NCBI RefSeq assembly: GCF_000717655.1
Contig: NZ_JNZY01000001.1
Span: 372,001 to 436,000, forward strand
Source: Streptomyces katrae
Lineage (GTDB): Bacteria; Actinomycetota; Actinomycetes; Streptomycetales; Streptomycetaceae
DNA length: 64,000 nt
Direction of reading: 5' to 3'
Position 1 is the first letter of the stretch. Each line of letters starts with the position of its first letter. The notes under the pieces are model-generated. The model saw only the letters and a program-made list of their open reading frames with translations, was not told where the DNA came from and made no database searches. Both the position numbers and the translations under genes were made by a program. Positions 44,447 through 52,854 of this stretch are shown piece after piece.

Positions 44447-45412
44447 TCACACAATCACACGCAGTGCACGGCGTACGCCTGTGAACCGAACGCTGGTCCG
44501 CAGGCCGAGGTGGTCTCCGTCCATCTGGAACGGAAGGGGAACCTTCGAATGCAAGGTGAAGTCGGTCAGATCGTGCAGAGACACCGCGTGTTTGCCGTGC
44601 GGACCGCGCTCAGGAGTCGAGGTCAGGAGCTGTGTGGCGTAGCGGGCGACGGCCGGAGTTGACAAACGGTTGAGTGCCAATACGTCAAGCGCAGTATCGA
44701 ACGACGCCTCCGGAGAGGCGTAAAGCGGACGATTGCCCAGATACGTCCACGGCGAGGTGTTGCAGACTATCGACAGCACCAGATCCGTGACGGGATCCGC
44801 GCCGGGGCGCTCCAGCGTCACCGTCCCGTGGCGCCGGTTCGGGTCGTCCCAGAACTGGCGCATCAGCTGTCGTACGTACAGGGCGTGCGTCGAACGCTTG
44901 CCGCGCTCGCGCTGCTGTTCGACCCGGCCCACCACCCCCGCGTCGAAACCGAAGCCCGCGCAGAACGTGAACCAGCGCGCCGGAACCGACTCGTCCTCCG
45001 TACCCGGGGTGCCGGCCGCCAGGCCGAGGCCCACCGTTCGCTCGCGCTGCTCCCGCAGTGCGTCCAGCAGGGCGCCGGTCGCCTCGACCGCGTCGTTGGG
45101 CAGCCCGAGCGCGCGGGCGAACACATTGGTCGAGCCACCGGGCACCACCGCCAGCCGGGGCAGCCGCTCCGGATCCGGCCCGTGGTGCAGCAGCCCGTTG
45201 ACGACCTCGTTGACCGTGCCGTCGCCGCCGAGCGCCACGACGAGATCGATGCCGTTCTCGGCAGCCGTACGGCCCAGGTCCCGGGCGTGCCCCCGATACT
45301 CGGTGGTCACCGCCTCCAGCTTCATCTCGCTGGCCAGGGCATGGGTCAGGACGTCGCGCGTGCGCGCACTGGTGGTCGTCGCTGCTGGATTGGCCACGAG
45401 AAGTGCACGCAT
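44447..45412 (-). CDS. Diacylglycerol kinase-family lipid kinase
   Basis: This 321-residue DagK-type enzyme has the nucleotide-binding GGDGTVNEV at 62-70 and the second conserved block VPGGSTNVFARALGLP. The C-terminal beta-sandwich ends with DGDHLGLRTSVRFTGV. It phosphorylates diacylglycerol or another lipid at the inner leaflet. ATG 45412 (MRALLVANPAA) is chosen; the long upstream open frame has no homology. It is divergent from a small membrane-protein gene. Confidence 0.88.
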   Translation of the reverse strand: MRALLVANPAATTTSARTRDVLTHALASEMKLEAVTTEYRGHARDLGRTAAENGIDLVVALGGDGTVNEVVNGLLHHGPDPERLPRLAVVPGGSTNVFARALGLPNDAVEATGALLDALREQRERTVGLGLAAGTPGTEDESVPARWFTFCAGFGFDAGVVGRVEQQRERGKRSTHALYVRQLMRQFWDDPNRRHGTVTLERPGADPVTDLVLSIVCNTSPWTYLGNRPLYASPEASFDTALDVLALNRLSTPAVARYATQLLTSTPERGPHGKHAVSLHDLTDFTLHSKVPLPFQMDGDHLGLRTSVRFTGVRRALRVIV

Positions 45413-45496
45413 GACCGCCAGCCTACCGACCCGTTCACATGCAGCCCATACTGCCCGTCCACTCCGGGGCTGCGGGCGCGCGGCTACCCTGCTGGG

Positions 45497-45934
45497 GTGA
45501 GTACGAAGCCCACCCCCGCCCCGGCCCAGCCGACCGCCCCGCTGCCCCGGCGGCTCACCGCCGCCGCCGCGCTGGCCGCCCTGGAGGGCCTGGCGCTGGC
45601 CGGCCTCGGCGTCTACATGCTGTTCGTGGGCATCGCCGGCGACCCCGACTCCCCGCAGCAGGCCGAGACCGGCGGGATCACCCTGTTCGCGCTCGCCGCG
45701 CTGCCGCTGATCGCGGCCCGCGGGCTGCGCCTGGGCCGCCGCTGGAGCCGCGGGCCCGCGCTGATCACCCAGCTGATGGCGCTGCCGGTGGCGTGGACCC
45801 TCTACTCGACGGGCGGGGCGATGGTCGCCGCCGCCGTGGCGCTGGCCGTGGCCGCGGTGGCCGTCGTGGCCCTGCTGGTGAACCCGACGGCGACCGAGGC
45901 GCTGGGAATCGGGCCCGGCGAGCAGACCCGATAG
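45497..45934 (+). CDS. Four-helix integral membrane protein
   Basis: The 145-residue protein starts at GTG 45497 with a Pro/Ala/Thr-rich cytosolic leader (STKPTPAPAQPTAPLPRR) and then four hydrophobic helices (AALAALEGLALAGLGVYML; FALAALPLIAARGL; LITQLMALPVAWTLY; MVAAAVALAVAAVAVVALLV). I recognise it only as a conserved Streptomyces hypothetical next to sigH. It converges on sigH with about 100 bases between. Confidence 0.7.
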   Translation: MSTKPTPAPAQPTAPLPRRLTAAAALAALEGLALAGLGVYMLFVGIAGDPDSPQQAETGGITLFALAALPLIAARGLRLGRRWSRGPALITQLMALPVAWTLYSTGGAMVAAAVALAVAAVAVVALLVNPTATEALGIGPGEQTR

Positions 45935-46034
45935 CCCCGACAGGCCCGATAGCCCCCGACAGGCCCGATGGACCGTGCAGTCCGTACGGGCGCCCCGAGC
46001 CCTGCGGCCCATACGCGTACCCGTACTCCTGCTC

Positions 46035-46919
46035 CTACTCCTCGACCAGGAGCTTCTCGCGCAGCTGGGCCAGGGTGCGGGCCAGCAGGCGGGAGACGTG
46101 CATCTGCGAGATGCCGACCTCCTGCGCGATCTGCGACTGGGTCATGTTGCCGAAGAACCGCAGCAGCAGGATCCGCTTCTCCCGCGGAGGCAGCCCCTCC
46201 AGCAGCGGCTTGAGCGACTCGCGGTACTCGACGCCCTCCAGCGCCTCGTCCTCCGCGCCCAGCGTGTCCGCGACGGCCGGCGACTCGTCGTCGGTGTCCG
46301 GGACGTCCAGCGAGAGCGTGCTGTAGGCATTGGCCGATTCCAGCCCCTCCAGCACCTCCTCCTCGGAGATCCCGAGCCGCTCGGCGAGCTCGTGGACCGT
46401 GGGGGAGCGGCCGTGCTGCTGGGACAGCTCCGCCGTGGCCGTGGTCAGCGAGAGCCGCAGCTCCTGCAGGCGCCGCGGTACGCGCACCGCCCAGCCCTTG
46501 TCGCGGAAGTGCCGCTTGATCTCGCCGACCACCGTGGGCGTCGCGTACGTGGAGAACTCGACCCCGCGGTCCGGGTCGAACCGGTCCACCGACTTGATCA
46601 GGCCGATCGTGGCCACCTGCGTCAGGTCGTCCAGCGGCTCACCCCGGTTGCGGAACCGCCGGGCGAGGTGCTCGACCAGCGGCAGGTGCATCCGCACGAG
46701 CCGGTTGCGCAGCTCCGCCTTCTCCGCCGAGCCGTCGGGCAGCGCCCGCAGCTCGATGAACAGCGCCCGCGCCCCGCTGCGGTCGCGCGGATCGGGCAGC
46801 GCCGTGGGCACCGGCAGTACCGGCAGCGCCGGCGCCGGTTCCGGTTCCGTCTCCGGGGCCGTGGCAGCGGCCCCGGGTGGCTGTGAGGATTGTGGTTCTT
46901 CGTGCTGGTTCTCGCTCAT
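46035..46919 (-). CDS. sigH: SigB/SigF-type alternative sigma factor SigH
   Basis: SigH controls osmotic and general stress and links to aerial development. From ATG 46919 the protein is 294 residues: a Pro/Glu-rich N-terminus, then regions 2 (MHLPLVEHLARRFRNRG, DLTQVATIGLIKSVDRFDPDRG), 3 and 4 (MTQSQIAQEVGISQMHVSRLLARTL). The frame stays open upstream to 47561, through the entire antagonist gene in another frame. S. coelicolor SigH is known to be made as several N-terminally extended isoforms up to about 52 kDa. No strong ribosome site precedes 46919, so the main start is uncertain. Confidence 0.93.
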   Translation of the reverse strand: MSENQHEEPQSSQPPGAAATAPETEPEPAPALPVLPVPTALPDPRDRSGARALFIELRALPDGSAEKAELRNRLVRMHLPLVEHLARRFRNRGEPLDDLTQVATIGLIKSVDRFDPDRGVEFSTYATPTVVGEIKRHFRDKGWAVRVPRRLQELRLSLTTATAELSQQHGRSPTVHELAERLGISEEEVLEGLESANAYSTLSLDVPDTDDESPAVADTLGAEDEALEGVEYRESLKPLLEGLPPREKRILLLRFFGNMTQSQIAQEVGISQMHVSRLLARTLAQLREKLLVEE

Positions 46920-47074
46920 AGGGCCCGCCCGTCGCTCCGCCGAGTCCAAAAAGCCGTCTTCCGCATCCGCGTCAGCCGGGTGCGGCCGGGCGTGCTGCTG
47001 CTCCGGGATGCCGCCGTCGACCTCATGCCGTACCCGGGGCCGATCCCCGCCCCGCACCGGGATCTCCCCGCTGC

Positions 47075-47488
47075 TCACGCCGGGCCTGGACCCGCGCCGC
47101 GCTGTTTGTAGAGGCTGATGCTCACCGTCTTGTCCTCCTCGACGGTCGACTCGACCTTGCCGGCCAGCGCCGACAGGACGGTCCAGGCGAACGTGTCGCG
47201 CTCGGGCGCACGCCCGTCCGTGGTCGGCGCCGAGACGGTCACCTCGAGCGAGTCGTCGACCAGCCGGAACACGCAGCTGAGGACGGAGCCCGGCACGGCC
47301 TGCTGAAGCAGGATCGCGCAGGCCTCGTCCACCGCGATGCGGAGGTCCTCGATCTCGTCGAGGGTGAAGTCCAAACGTGCCGCGAGGCCGGCCGTGGCCG
47401 TCCGCAGCACCGACAGGTAGGCACCCGCAGCGGGCAGCCGGACTTCCACGAAGTCCTGGGTCCCGGGCTCGCCTGCGATCTGGGACAC
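47075..47488 (-). CDS. ushX: Anti-sigma factor for SigH (UshX/PrsH, RsbW-like)
   Basis: This is a 137-residue GHKL-fold anti-sigma factor of the RsbW type. The N-box region is EIEDLRIAVDEACAILL, and SAPTTDGRAPERDTFAWTVLSAL follows in the G-region. It precedes sigH on the same strand by about 155 bases, the ushX-sigH order of S. coelicolor. GTG 47488 has GGAGG with a five-base spacer. The 414 bases also lie within the open frame of extended SigH, so this segment may code for two proteins. Confidence 0.85.
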   Translation of the reverse strand: MSQIAGEPGTQDFVEVRLPAAGAYLSVLRTATAGLAARLDFTLDEIEDLRIAVDEACAILLQQAVPGSVLSCVFRLVDDSLEVTVSAPTTDGRAPERDTFAWTVLSALAGKVESTVEEDKTVSISLYKQRGAGPGPA

Positions 47489-47682
47489 CCTCACCTCCAA
47501 GGTGGTACGAGCTCTGTTCGCCGGTGACGCTACCGCGATCCGGGCGATCGTGTCGCGGCACCCCTCATGACGCCCGTTCCAGACACCCCCACCCACGGCC
47601 CGTGACTGATGGTAAGCCTATGGGTACGCACAGTGGCTAGGGGTCTGCGGGGCCAAATCAGGGGAACCGGCGGAGGGTTGAC

Positions 47683-47706
47683 CTACCCCGCTTCAGACGA
47701 TCGAAC
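47683..47706 (-). promoter_or_regulatory. Candidate SigH/SigB-type promoter for ushX-sigH
   Basis: On the minus strand GTTC (47706-47703), 14 bases and GGGTAG (47688-47683) resemble the SigB-group consensus GTTT-N14/15-GGGTAT. It would start transcripts about 190 bases before ushX, and overlaps the end of the zinc-finger gene. Confidence 0.4.
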
Positions 47707-47953
47707 CGTCGACAAAACACCACCGCCACGTCTCGCCCGGCTCGAAGCTTCGCATGATCGGATGGCCGGTGCTCTGATAGTGCGCCGTGGCGTGCCGGTG
47801 CGGCGAGGAGTCGCAGCACGCGACGTACCCGCACCCCAGGCACATGCGCAACTGCACGGGATGGCTTCCGATCGCCTGACATTCAGGGCAGGTCAGGGCA
47901 GTCGGGACAGGCTCGGGGCGCGGCAGTTCGGGAACGTGGGTGCACTCGCTCAT
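47693..47953 (-). CDS. UBP-type zinc-finger protein
   Basis: The 86-residue protein is essentially one ubiquitin-protease-type zinc finger. Ligand candidates are Cys4/His6, Cys22/Cys25, Cys38/Cys41, Cys46, His52/His54, His58 and His64. In eukaryotes this fold binds the free ubiquitin C-terminus; in actinobacteria its partner is unknown (Pup is one speculative idea). It is divergent from the antiporter gene and lies upstream of ushX on the same strand. Confidence 0.85.
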   Translation of the reverse strand: MSECTHVPELPRPEPVPTALTCPECQAIGSHPVQLRMCLGCGYVACCDSSPHRHATAHYQSTGHPIMRSFEPGETWRWCFVDGSIV

Positions 47954-48028
47954 GATGGCCAGCGTACTGACGTGCGGGCGCCGCAGGACGAATGCCGATC
48001 AGCGACGACGAGCGAGGGTGGATCTTCG

Positions 48029-49606
48029 ATGGAGGTATTGCCGCTGGTGGCGCTGGTGGCGGTCAGCGCGGTCGTCGCGGGGGCCGCCCGCTGGACCCGG
48101 GTGCCCGCGCCCCTGCTGCTGGTCGCCGCCGGGCTGCTGGCCTCGTACGTCCCGGGCGTGCCCTCGTACGCCCTCGACCCGCACATCGTGCTGCCGCTTC
48201 TGCTCCCGCCGTTGCTGTACACGGCCGCGGTGGACAGCTCGTACCTGGACCTGCGGGCGAACGTACGGCCCGTCGCGCTGCTGTCGGTGGGGTACGTGCT
48301 CTTCGCGACGCTCGCCGTGGGGTACGCGGCGTACCTGGTGGTGCCGGGGCTGTCGCTGCCGGTGGCGCTGGTGCTGGGCGCGGTGATCGCGCCGCCCGAC
48401 GCGGTGGCCGCGACGGCGATCGCCCGCAAGCTGGGGCTGCCGAACCGGATCACGACCATCCTGCAGGGTGAGTCGCTGGTGAACGACGCCACCGCGATCA
48501 CCGCGTACAAGGTGGCACTGGCTGCGGCGATCGGGGTCAGCGCCGGCTGGGCGGGCGGGATCGCGGAGTTCCTGCTGGCCTCGGTGGGGGGCGTGGGGGT
48601 GGGCCTGGTGCTGATGGTGCCGATCCACCACCTGCGCAAGCGGCTGCGGGAGCCGCTGCTCCAGAACACGCTGTCGCTGCTGATCCCGTTCGTGGCGTAC
48701 GCGGCGGCCGAGCGGGTGCACGCCTCGGGCGTGCTCGCGGTGGTCGTGGTGGCGCTGTACCTCGGGCACCGCAACTGGCAGGTCGACTTCGCGACCCGGC
48801 TCCAGGAGGAGGCGGTGTGGAAGATGGTCGCCTTCATCCTGGAGTCGGTGGTCTTCATGCTGATCGGCCTCCAGCTGCCGGTGGTCCTGAAGGGGCTCGA
48901 GGAGTACGAGGGCTGGCACGCGGCCTGGTACGCGCTGGCGGTGTTCCTGGCGGTGGTGGTGGCCCGCTTCGTGTGGGTGTTCCCGGCGACCTTCGTGCCG
49001 CGGCTGTCGGAGCGGATCCGGAACCGGGAGCCGGACACCACCTGGAAGGCGCCGGTGATCGTGGGCTGGGCCGGGATGCGGGGGGTGGTCTCGCTGGCGA
49101 TCGCCTTCTCGGTGCCGATGAGCGTGCCGCACCGGAACCTGATCCTCTTCCTGACCTTCACGACGGTGATCGGCACGCTGGTGGTGCAGGGCCTGACGCT
49201 GCCGCCGCTGATCCGGCTGCTGCGACTGCCGCCGCGGGACCTGCAGGCGGAGACGCTGGCGGAGGCGCAGGCCCAGAGCGAGGCCTCGCGGTCGGCGGAG
49301 GACCGGCTGGCGGAGCTGCTGGCGGAGCCGGAGAACGCGCTGCCGCCGCCGCTGGCGGAGCGGCTGCGTACGGTCATGGAACGGCGGCGCAACGCGGTGT
49401 GGGAGCGGCTGGGGGAGGTCAACCCGGTCACCGGCGAATCGGCGGACGACGTCTACCGGCGCCTCGCGCGGGAGATGATCGCGGCCGAACGCGAGGTGTT
49501 CGTGACCCTCCGGGACCACCGCCGGATCGACGACGAGATGCTCCGGGGACTGCTCCGCAGACTGGACCTGGAGGAAGCCGCGGCCTACCGCGAGGAAGCG
49601 GCCTGA
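48029..49606 (+). CDS. CPA1-family Na+/H+ antiporter
   Basis: This 525-residue protein has about twelve helices to residue 420 and a charged cytosolic tail of about 110 residues. CPA1 hallmarks are the PPDAVAATAIA segment and GESLVNDATAI with the ion-binding Asp, plus GMRGVVSLA in the later helix. It exchanges protons for Na+ (possibly K+). A GAGGGTGG ribosome site precedes ATG 48029. Its position next to the osmotic-stress sigma locus is suggestive of a shared role but no promoter link is seen. Confidence 0.92.
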   Translation: MEVLPLVALVAVSAVVAGAARWTRVPAPLLLVAAGLLASYVPGVPSYALDPHIVLPLLLPPLLYTAAVDSSYLDLRANVRPVALLSVGYVLFATLAVGYAAYLVVPGLSLPVALVLGAVIAPPDAVAATAIARKLGLPNRITTILQGESLVNDATAITAYKVALAAAIGVSAGWAGGIAEFLLASVGGVGVGLVLMVPIHHLRKRLREPLLQNTLSLLIPFVAYAAAERVHASGVLAVVVVALYLGHRNWQVDFATRLQEEAVWKMVAFILESVVFMLIGLQLPVVLKGLEEYEGWHAAWYALAVFLAVVVARFVWVFPATFVPRLSERIRNREPDTTWKAPVIVGWAGMRGVVSLAIAFSVPMSVPHRNLILFLTFTTVIGTLVVQGLTLPPLIRLLRLPPRDLQAETLAEAQAQSEASRSAEDRLAELLAEPENALPPPLAERLRTVMERRRNAVWERLGEVNPVTGESADDVYRRLAREMIAAEREVFVTLRDHRRIDDEMLRGLLRRLDLEEAAAYREEAA

Positions 49607-49724
49607 CCGCGCACCACCAGCCCCGCCGGCGTTCGGGGCGCGGGGGTCCGGGGCGCAGCCCAAGGAACCGGGGGAAGGGCGGGGCGGGGAGAGGCTGCGT
49701 GCAGCGGGAGCAGCTTGCGGCGGG

Positions 49725-50633
49725 CTACGGACGGCCGGTCACGACGGCGGTCAGGGCCGTGCCCGGGGGAAAGGTGCCCGACTCCGTCAGGGCTGCCAGG
49801 GCCCAGAGCAGCTTGGCCACATAGATCCGCTCCACCGCAAACCCGTGCCGCTCCTCGAAATCCGCGGCGAACGCCTCCAGCAGCGCCGGTACCCGCGCGT
49901 ACCCCCCGTGGTGGAAGCCCTCCGCCAGGCTCCAGACCCCGGTCGGCGCCCCGAAGCACGCCTCTTGGAGGGAACGTATCTCCGCCCCCAGGAAATCACC
50001 CGCCAGGACCGGCACGCCCAGCGCCCGCTGCCCCGGCCCCAGCCCTGCAGTCAGCCCGGCCAGGGTGCCGCCCGTACCGCAGGCCACCGCAACCACGTCG
50101 GACATGCCCCGCAGCTCCCGCCCGAGCTCCGCACACCCCTGCAGGGCGAGGGCGTTGCTGCCGCCCTCGGGGACGACGTACGAGCCGGCCGCGCCGGCCC
50201 CCGCCAGCAGCCGGGCCAGCACCTCGGGCTCGGCCTTGCGGCGGTACTCCGAGCGCGTGGCGAAGTGCAGCCGCATCCCGTCCGCAGCGCACCGGGCCAG
50301 CGAGTCGTTGAGGGGCCGGCCGGCGAGCTCGTCGCCGCGGACGATCCCGATGGTCGGCATCCCCAGCAGCCGCCCGGCCGCCGCGGTGGCCCGCAGGTGG
50401 TTCGAGTACGCCCCGCCGAAGGTCACCACCCCGGGGAAGCCCCCCTCGACGGCGGCCCGCAGGTTCGGCGCGAGCTTGCGCCACTTGTTGCCGGGCAGCT
50501 CGGGATGCACGAGGTCGTCGCGCTTCAGCAGCAGCCGCACCCCGTACTGCCCGAACCGCTCGTCGTGTACCTCCAGCAGCGGGGAGGGCGGCCGGGGCTG
50601 TAGGACGACGGCGAGGTCGGAGGAGCGGTTCAC
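49725..50633 (-). CDS. PLP-dependent ACC deaminase/D-cysteine desulfhydrase family enzyme
   Basis: This 302-residue fold-type II PLP enzyme has the Schiff-base lysine in LPGNKWRKL (Lys50), the substrate loop GGAYSNHLRATA and the phosphate-cup glycines in CGTGGTLAGL. Related proteins act as D-cysteine desulfhydrase or ACC deaminase; the ACC-specific residues are not distinguishable here. The GTG at 50633 lies only 14 bases from a GCCGCCC heptamer repeat, so its leader is G-rich on the sense strand. Confidence 0.85.
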   Translation of the reverse strand: MNRSSDLAVVLQPRPPSPLLEVHDERFGQYGVRLLLKRDDLVHPELPGNKWRKLAPNLRAAVEGGFPGVVTFGGAYSNHLRATAAAGRLLGMPTIGIVRGDELAGRPLNDSLARCAADGMRLHFATRSEYRRKAEPEVLARLLAGAGAAGSYVVPEGGSNALALQGCAELGRELRGMSDVVAVACGTGGTLAGLTAGLGPGQRALGVPVLAGDFLGAEIRSLQEACFGAPTGVWSLAEGFHHGGYARVPALLEAFAADFEERHGFAVERIYVAKLLWALAALTESGTFPPGTALTAVVTGRP

Positions 50634-50646
50634 CCACCCATTGTCC

Positions 50647-50685
50647 GCCGCCCGCCGCCCGCCGCCCGCCGCCCGCCGCCCGCCG
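50647..50685. repeat. Heptamer tandem repeat (GCCGCCC)5.6
   Basis: Five perfect GCCGCCC units and a partial unit lie immediately upstream of the PLP-enzyme start. On the minus (sense) strand this gives five GGG runs separated by four bases, a G-quadruplex-capable sequence in the 5' leader. Confidence 0.85.
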
Positions 50686-50770
50686 GCCCACGGTCGCACC
50701 GGCGGGTTCCTGCCCGCAGGGCGCGGGCAGGGGCGACAGGGTGCCGGTCGTGGGGCGGCTGTTCCAGCGG

Positions 50771-51361
50771 CTACTGCAGGCGTTCGCCGACGCGGGCGCG
50801 GAACGCGTCCATCGTGAAGCCCCTGGGGTCGGACTTGCCGGGCTGCCATTCGAGGTGGCCGATCACCGAGCGTTCGGTCCAGCCGTGGACCCGGCAGACC
50901 GCCGCCGCCGCACGGGCCATGGCGGCGAGTTGGACCTCCGGCCAGGGGTCCTTGCCGTCGCCGAGGTTCTCGCACTCGAAGCCGTAGAAGTGCCGGTTGC
51001 CGTCGGTGTCCGCGCGGCGGTCCGGCGGGAGCCGCCTTTCCGCGATCACCGCCGCCAGGACGTCGGAGTCGCCCGCGCCGGCGTGGTTGGCGCGGCCGTA
51101 GCCGACCAGGTGGACCCGGCCGTCCTTGGTGATCACGCCGTGGCAGAGCGGTCCCGGGAGGTCGTCGTGGCCGTCGCGGCAGAGCTCGACGGTGAACTTC
51201 GTGCCGTGCGTGACGGTGTGGTGGATCATCACCCCGTTCACCGGGCCCCACGGGCCCTTGTGGTTGCGGTTGTGGGTGCGCCAGGCGCCGACTTCGACGA
51301 CGGTCAGACCCTCGTTCCGCAGTGCGCCGATGAACCGGTCCGCGGACATGGGTGCGGACAT
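50771..51361 (-). CDS. N-acetylmuramoyl-L-alanine amidase (Amidase_2)
   Basis: The 196-residue protein is a single amidase_2/PGRP-type domain. Zinc ligands are likely His47/His48 (VMIHHTV) plus the later His and Asp in VIGHLEWQPGKSDPRG. There is no signal peptide or cell-wall-binding domain, which resembles phage endolysins, but no other phage gene is nearby. ATG 51361 has GGAGAGGAGG upstream. It lies upstream of the PLP-enzyme gene on the same strand, about 140 bases away. Confidence 0.86.
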   Translation of the reverse strand: MSAPMSADRFIGALRNEGLTVVEVGAWRTHNRNHKGPWGPVNGVMIHHTVTHGTKFTVELCRDGHDDLPGPLCHGVITKDGRVHLVGYGRANHAGAGDSDVLAAVIAERRLPPDRRADTDGNRHFYGFECENLGDGKDPWPEVQLAAMARAAAAVCRVHGWTERSVIGHLEWQPGKSDPRGFTMDAFRARVGERLQ

Positions 51362-51512
51362 GGCCGCCTCCTCTCCGGGTGCGCGGCGGTCACCTTCCGT
51401 GTCCACCTCGTTGCTCTCCGGTGTAGTGGAGGCCGTCCCTCCGGGCTAGTGCCTTCGTACAGTGAGCGAGCCGATCCGGACACTCCTCCCGACCGGCCCA
51501 CCCGTCACGGAG

Positions 51513-52733
51513 TTACGCAGAGGCCTCGGCAGGGGCAGAGGTCGACGCCAGCCACAGGTCCGGGCCGAACACCTCGTAGTGGATGTCCGCGGCGGGCACC
51601 CCCTTGGCCAGCAGCTGTGCGCGGACGGACCGCATGAAGGGGAGCGGCCCGCACAGGTACGCCGTGGTGCCCGGGGCCACCGGGACGTCCGACAGGTCGA
51701 GGCGGCCTTCGCCGTCGCCCGGCTCGGCGCCGGCCTCGTACCAGAAGCGGGCCGAGGCGTCGGGCAGCTTGTGCGTCAGCGCCCGGTGGTCGCCGCGCAG
51801 AGCGTGGTCGGCGGGGGAGCGGTCGGCGTGCAGGACGGTCACCGGGGCCGGGTGCCCGGTTTCGGCGAGGTGGGCCAGCATCGACAGCATCGGCGTGCAG
51901 CCGATCCCGGCCGAGGCGAGCAGGACCGGGGCCGCGGAGTCGCGCAGGACCAGGTCGCCGTACGGGGCCGAGACCCGCAGGGTGTCGCCGGTCGCGATCC
52001 GGGTGTGGAGGTGGTTGGAGACCTCGCCGTCGGGCCCGGTGGCGGCCGGGCCGTGGACCCGCTTGACGGTGATCGAGCGGACCGGCGCGGCGGGCGCGCC
52101 GGAGAGGCTGTACTGGCGTATCTGGCGGGCCCCGTCGGGCAGTTCGACCTGGACCGAGACGTATTGGCCGGGCTTGGGGGCGGGGGCCGGGGAGCCGTCC
52201 GCCGGGGTCAGGTGGAAGGTGGTGCAGTCGGCGGTCTCCTCGACGCGGGCGGCGACCGTCCAGGTGCGCCAGACGTCGCCGGCGAGGACCTGCTGCTCGG
52301 CGTAGAGCCGCTCCTCGATGGCGATCAGGGCGTTGGCCATCAGCCAGTAGACCTCGTCCCAGGCCTCGGCCACCTCGGGGGTGACCGCCTCGCCGAGGAC
52401 CTCGGCGATCGCCGCGAAGAGGTGGCGGTGGACGACCGGGTACTGCTCGCGGGTGACGCCGAGGGAGGCGTGCTTGTGCGCGATGCGGTGCAGCATCACG
52501 TCGGGGCCGGTGTCCGGGTGGGCGACGAGGTGGGTCGCGAAGGCCGCGACGGATCCGGCGAGGGCCTGCTTCTGGAGGCCGGCGTTCTGGTTGCCGCGGT
52601 TGAACAGGTCGCGCAGCAGCTCGGGGTGGGCCGCGAACAGCTTCGCGTAGAAGAGTTCTGCGATGTCGCCGATGGCCGCGCCGACGGCGGGCAGGGTGGC
52701 GCGTACGGTCTCGGTCGACTTCTCGGACAGCAT
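51513..52733 (-). CDS. hmp: Flavohemoglobin nitric oxide dioxygenase
   Basis: Hmp oxidises NO to nitrate with NADPH and oxygen. From ATG 52733 (AGGAG eight bases before) it is 406 residues: a globin domain (about 1-140, proximal-His region HRIAHKHASLGV), an FAD domain (RQIRQYSLSGAP) and an NAD-binding domain (VLLASAGIGCTPMLSML). The frame extends to 52841, but that part holds the promoter and an NsrR operator. The neighbouring nsrR gene and matching operators show NO-responsive control. Confidence 0.95.
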   Translation of the reverse strand: MLSEKSTETVRATLPAVGAAIGDIAELFYAKLFAAHPELLRDLFNRGNQNAGLQKQALAGSVAAFATHLVAHPDTGPDVMLHRIAHKHASLGVTREQYPVVHRHLFAAIAEVLGEAVTPEVAEAWDEVYWLMANALIAIEERLYAEQQVLAGDVWRTWTVAARVEETADCTTFHLTPADGSPAPAPKPGQYVSVQVELPDGARQIRQYSLSGAPAAPVRSITVKRVHGPAATGPDGEVSNHLHTRIATGDTLRVSAPYGDLVLRDSAAPVLLASAGIGCTPMLSMLAHLAETGHPAPVTVLHADRSPADHALRGDHRALTHKLPDASARFWYEAGAEPGDGEGRLDLSDVPVAPGTTAYLCGPLPFMRSVRAQLLAKGVPAADIHYEVFGPDLWLASTSAPAEASA

Positions 52734-52761
52734 CCGGAGCTCCTGTAGGTCGTTCTCGTTG

Positions 52762-52784
52762 AATTGGTATTTGAGATACGTATT
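52762..52784 (-). promoter_or_regulatory. NsrR operator upstream of hmp
   Basis: A 23-bp imperfect inverted repeat (half-sites AATACGTAT and ATACCAATT on the minus strand) lies 29 bases before the hmp ATG. It resembles the AACACGAAT...TACCAATT type of site I recall for S. coelicolor hmpA genes. Confidence 0.78.
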
Positions 52785-52854
52785 TACTGATGCGGGTACA
52801 CCCGTTCGGGCCGTTGGCGACCCGTGGCGGAAACCGGCCATTCCGGCCCTCGGG

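Noticed and set aside
50771..51361. Prophage remnant suggested by an endolysin-like amidase
   Set aside because: No other phage gene, integrase or attachment repeat is nearby, and flanking genes are ordinary chromosomal ones.
52733..52841. N-terminal extension of Hmp to 52841
   Set aside because: The extra 36 residues have no globin homology and the stretch contains the NsrR operator; ATG 52733 has its own AGGAG.
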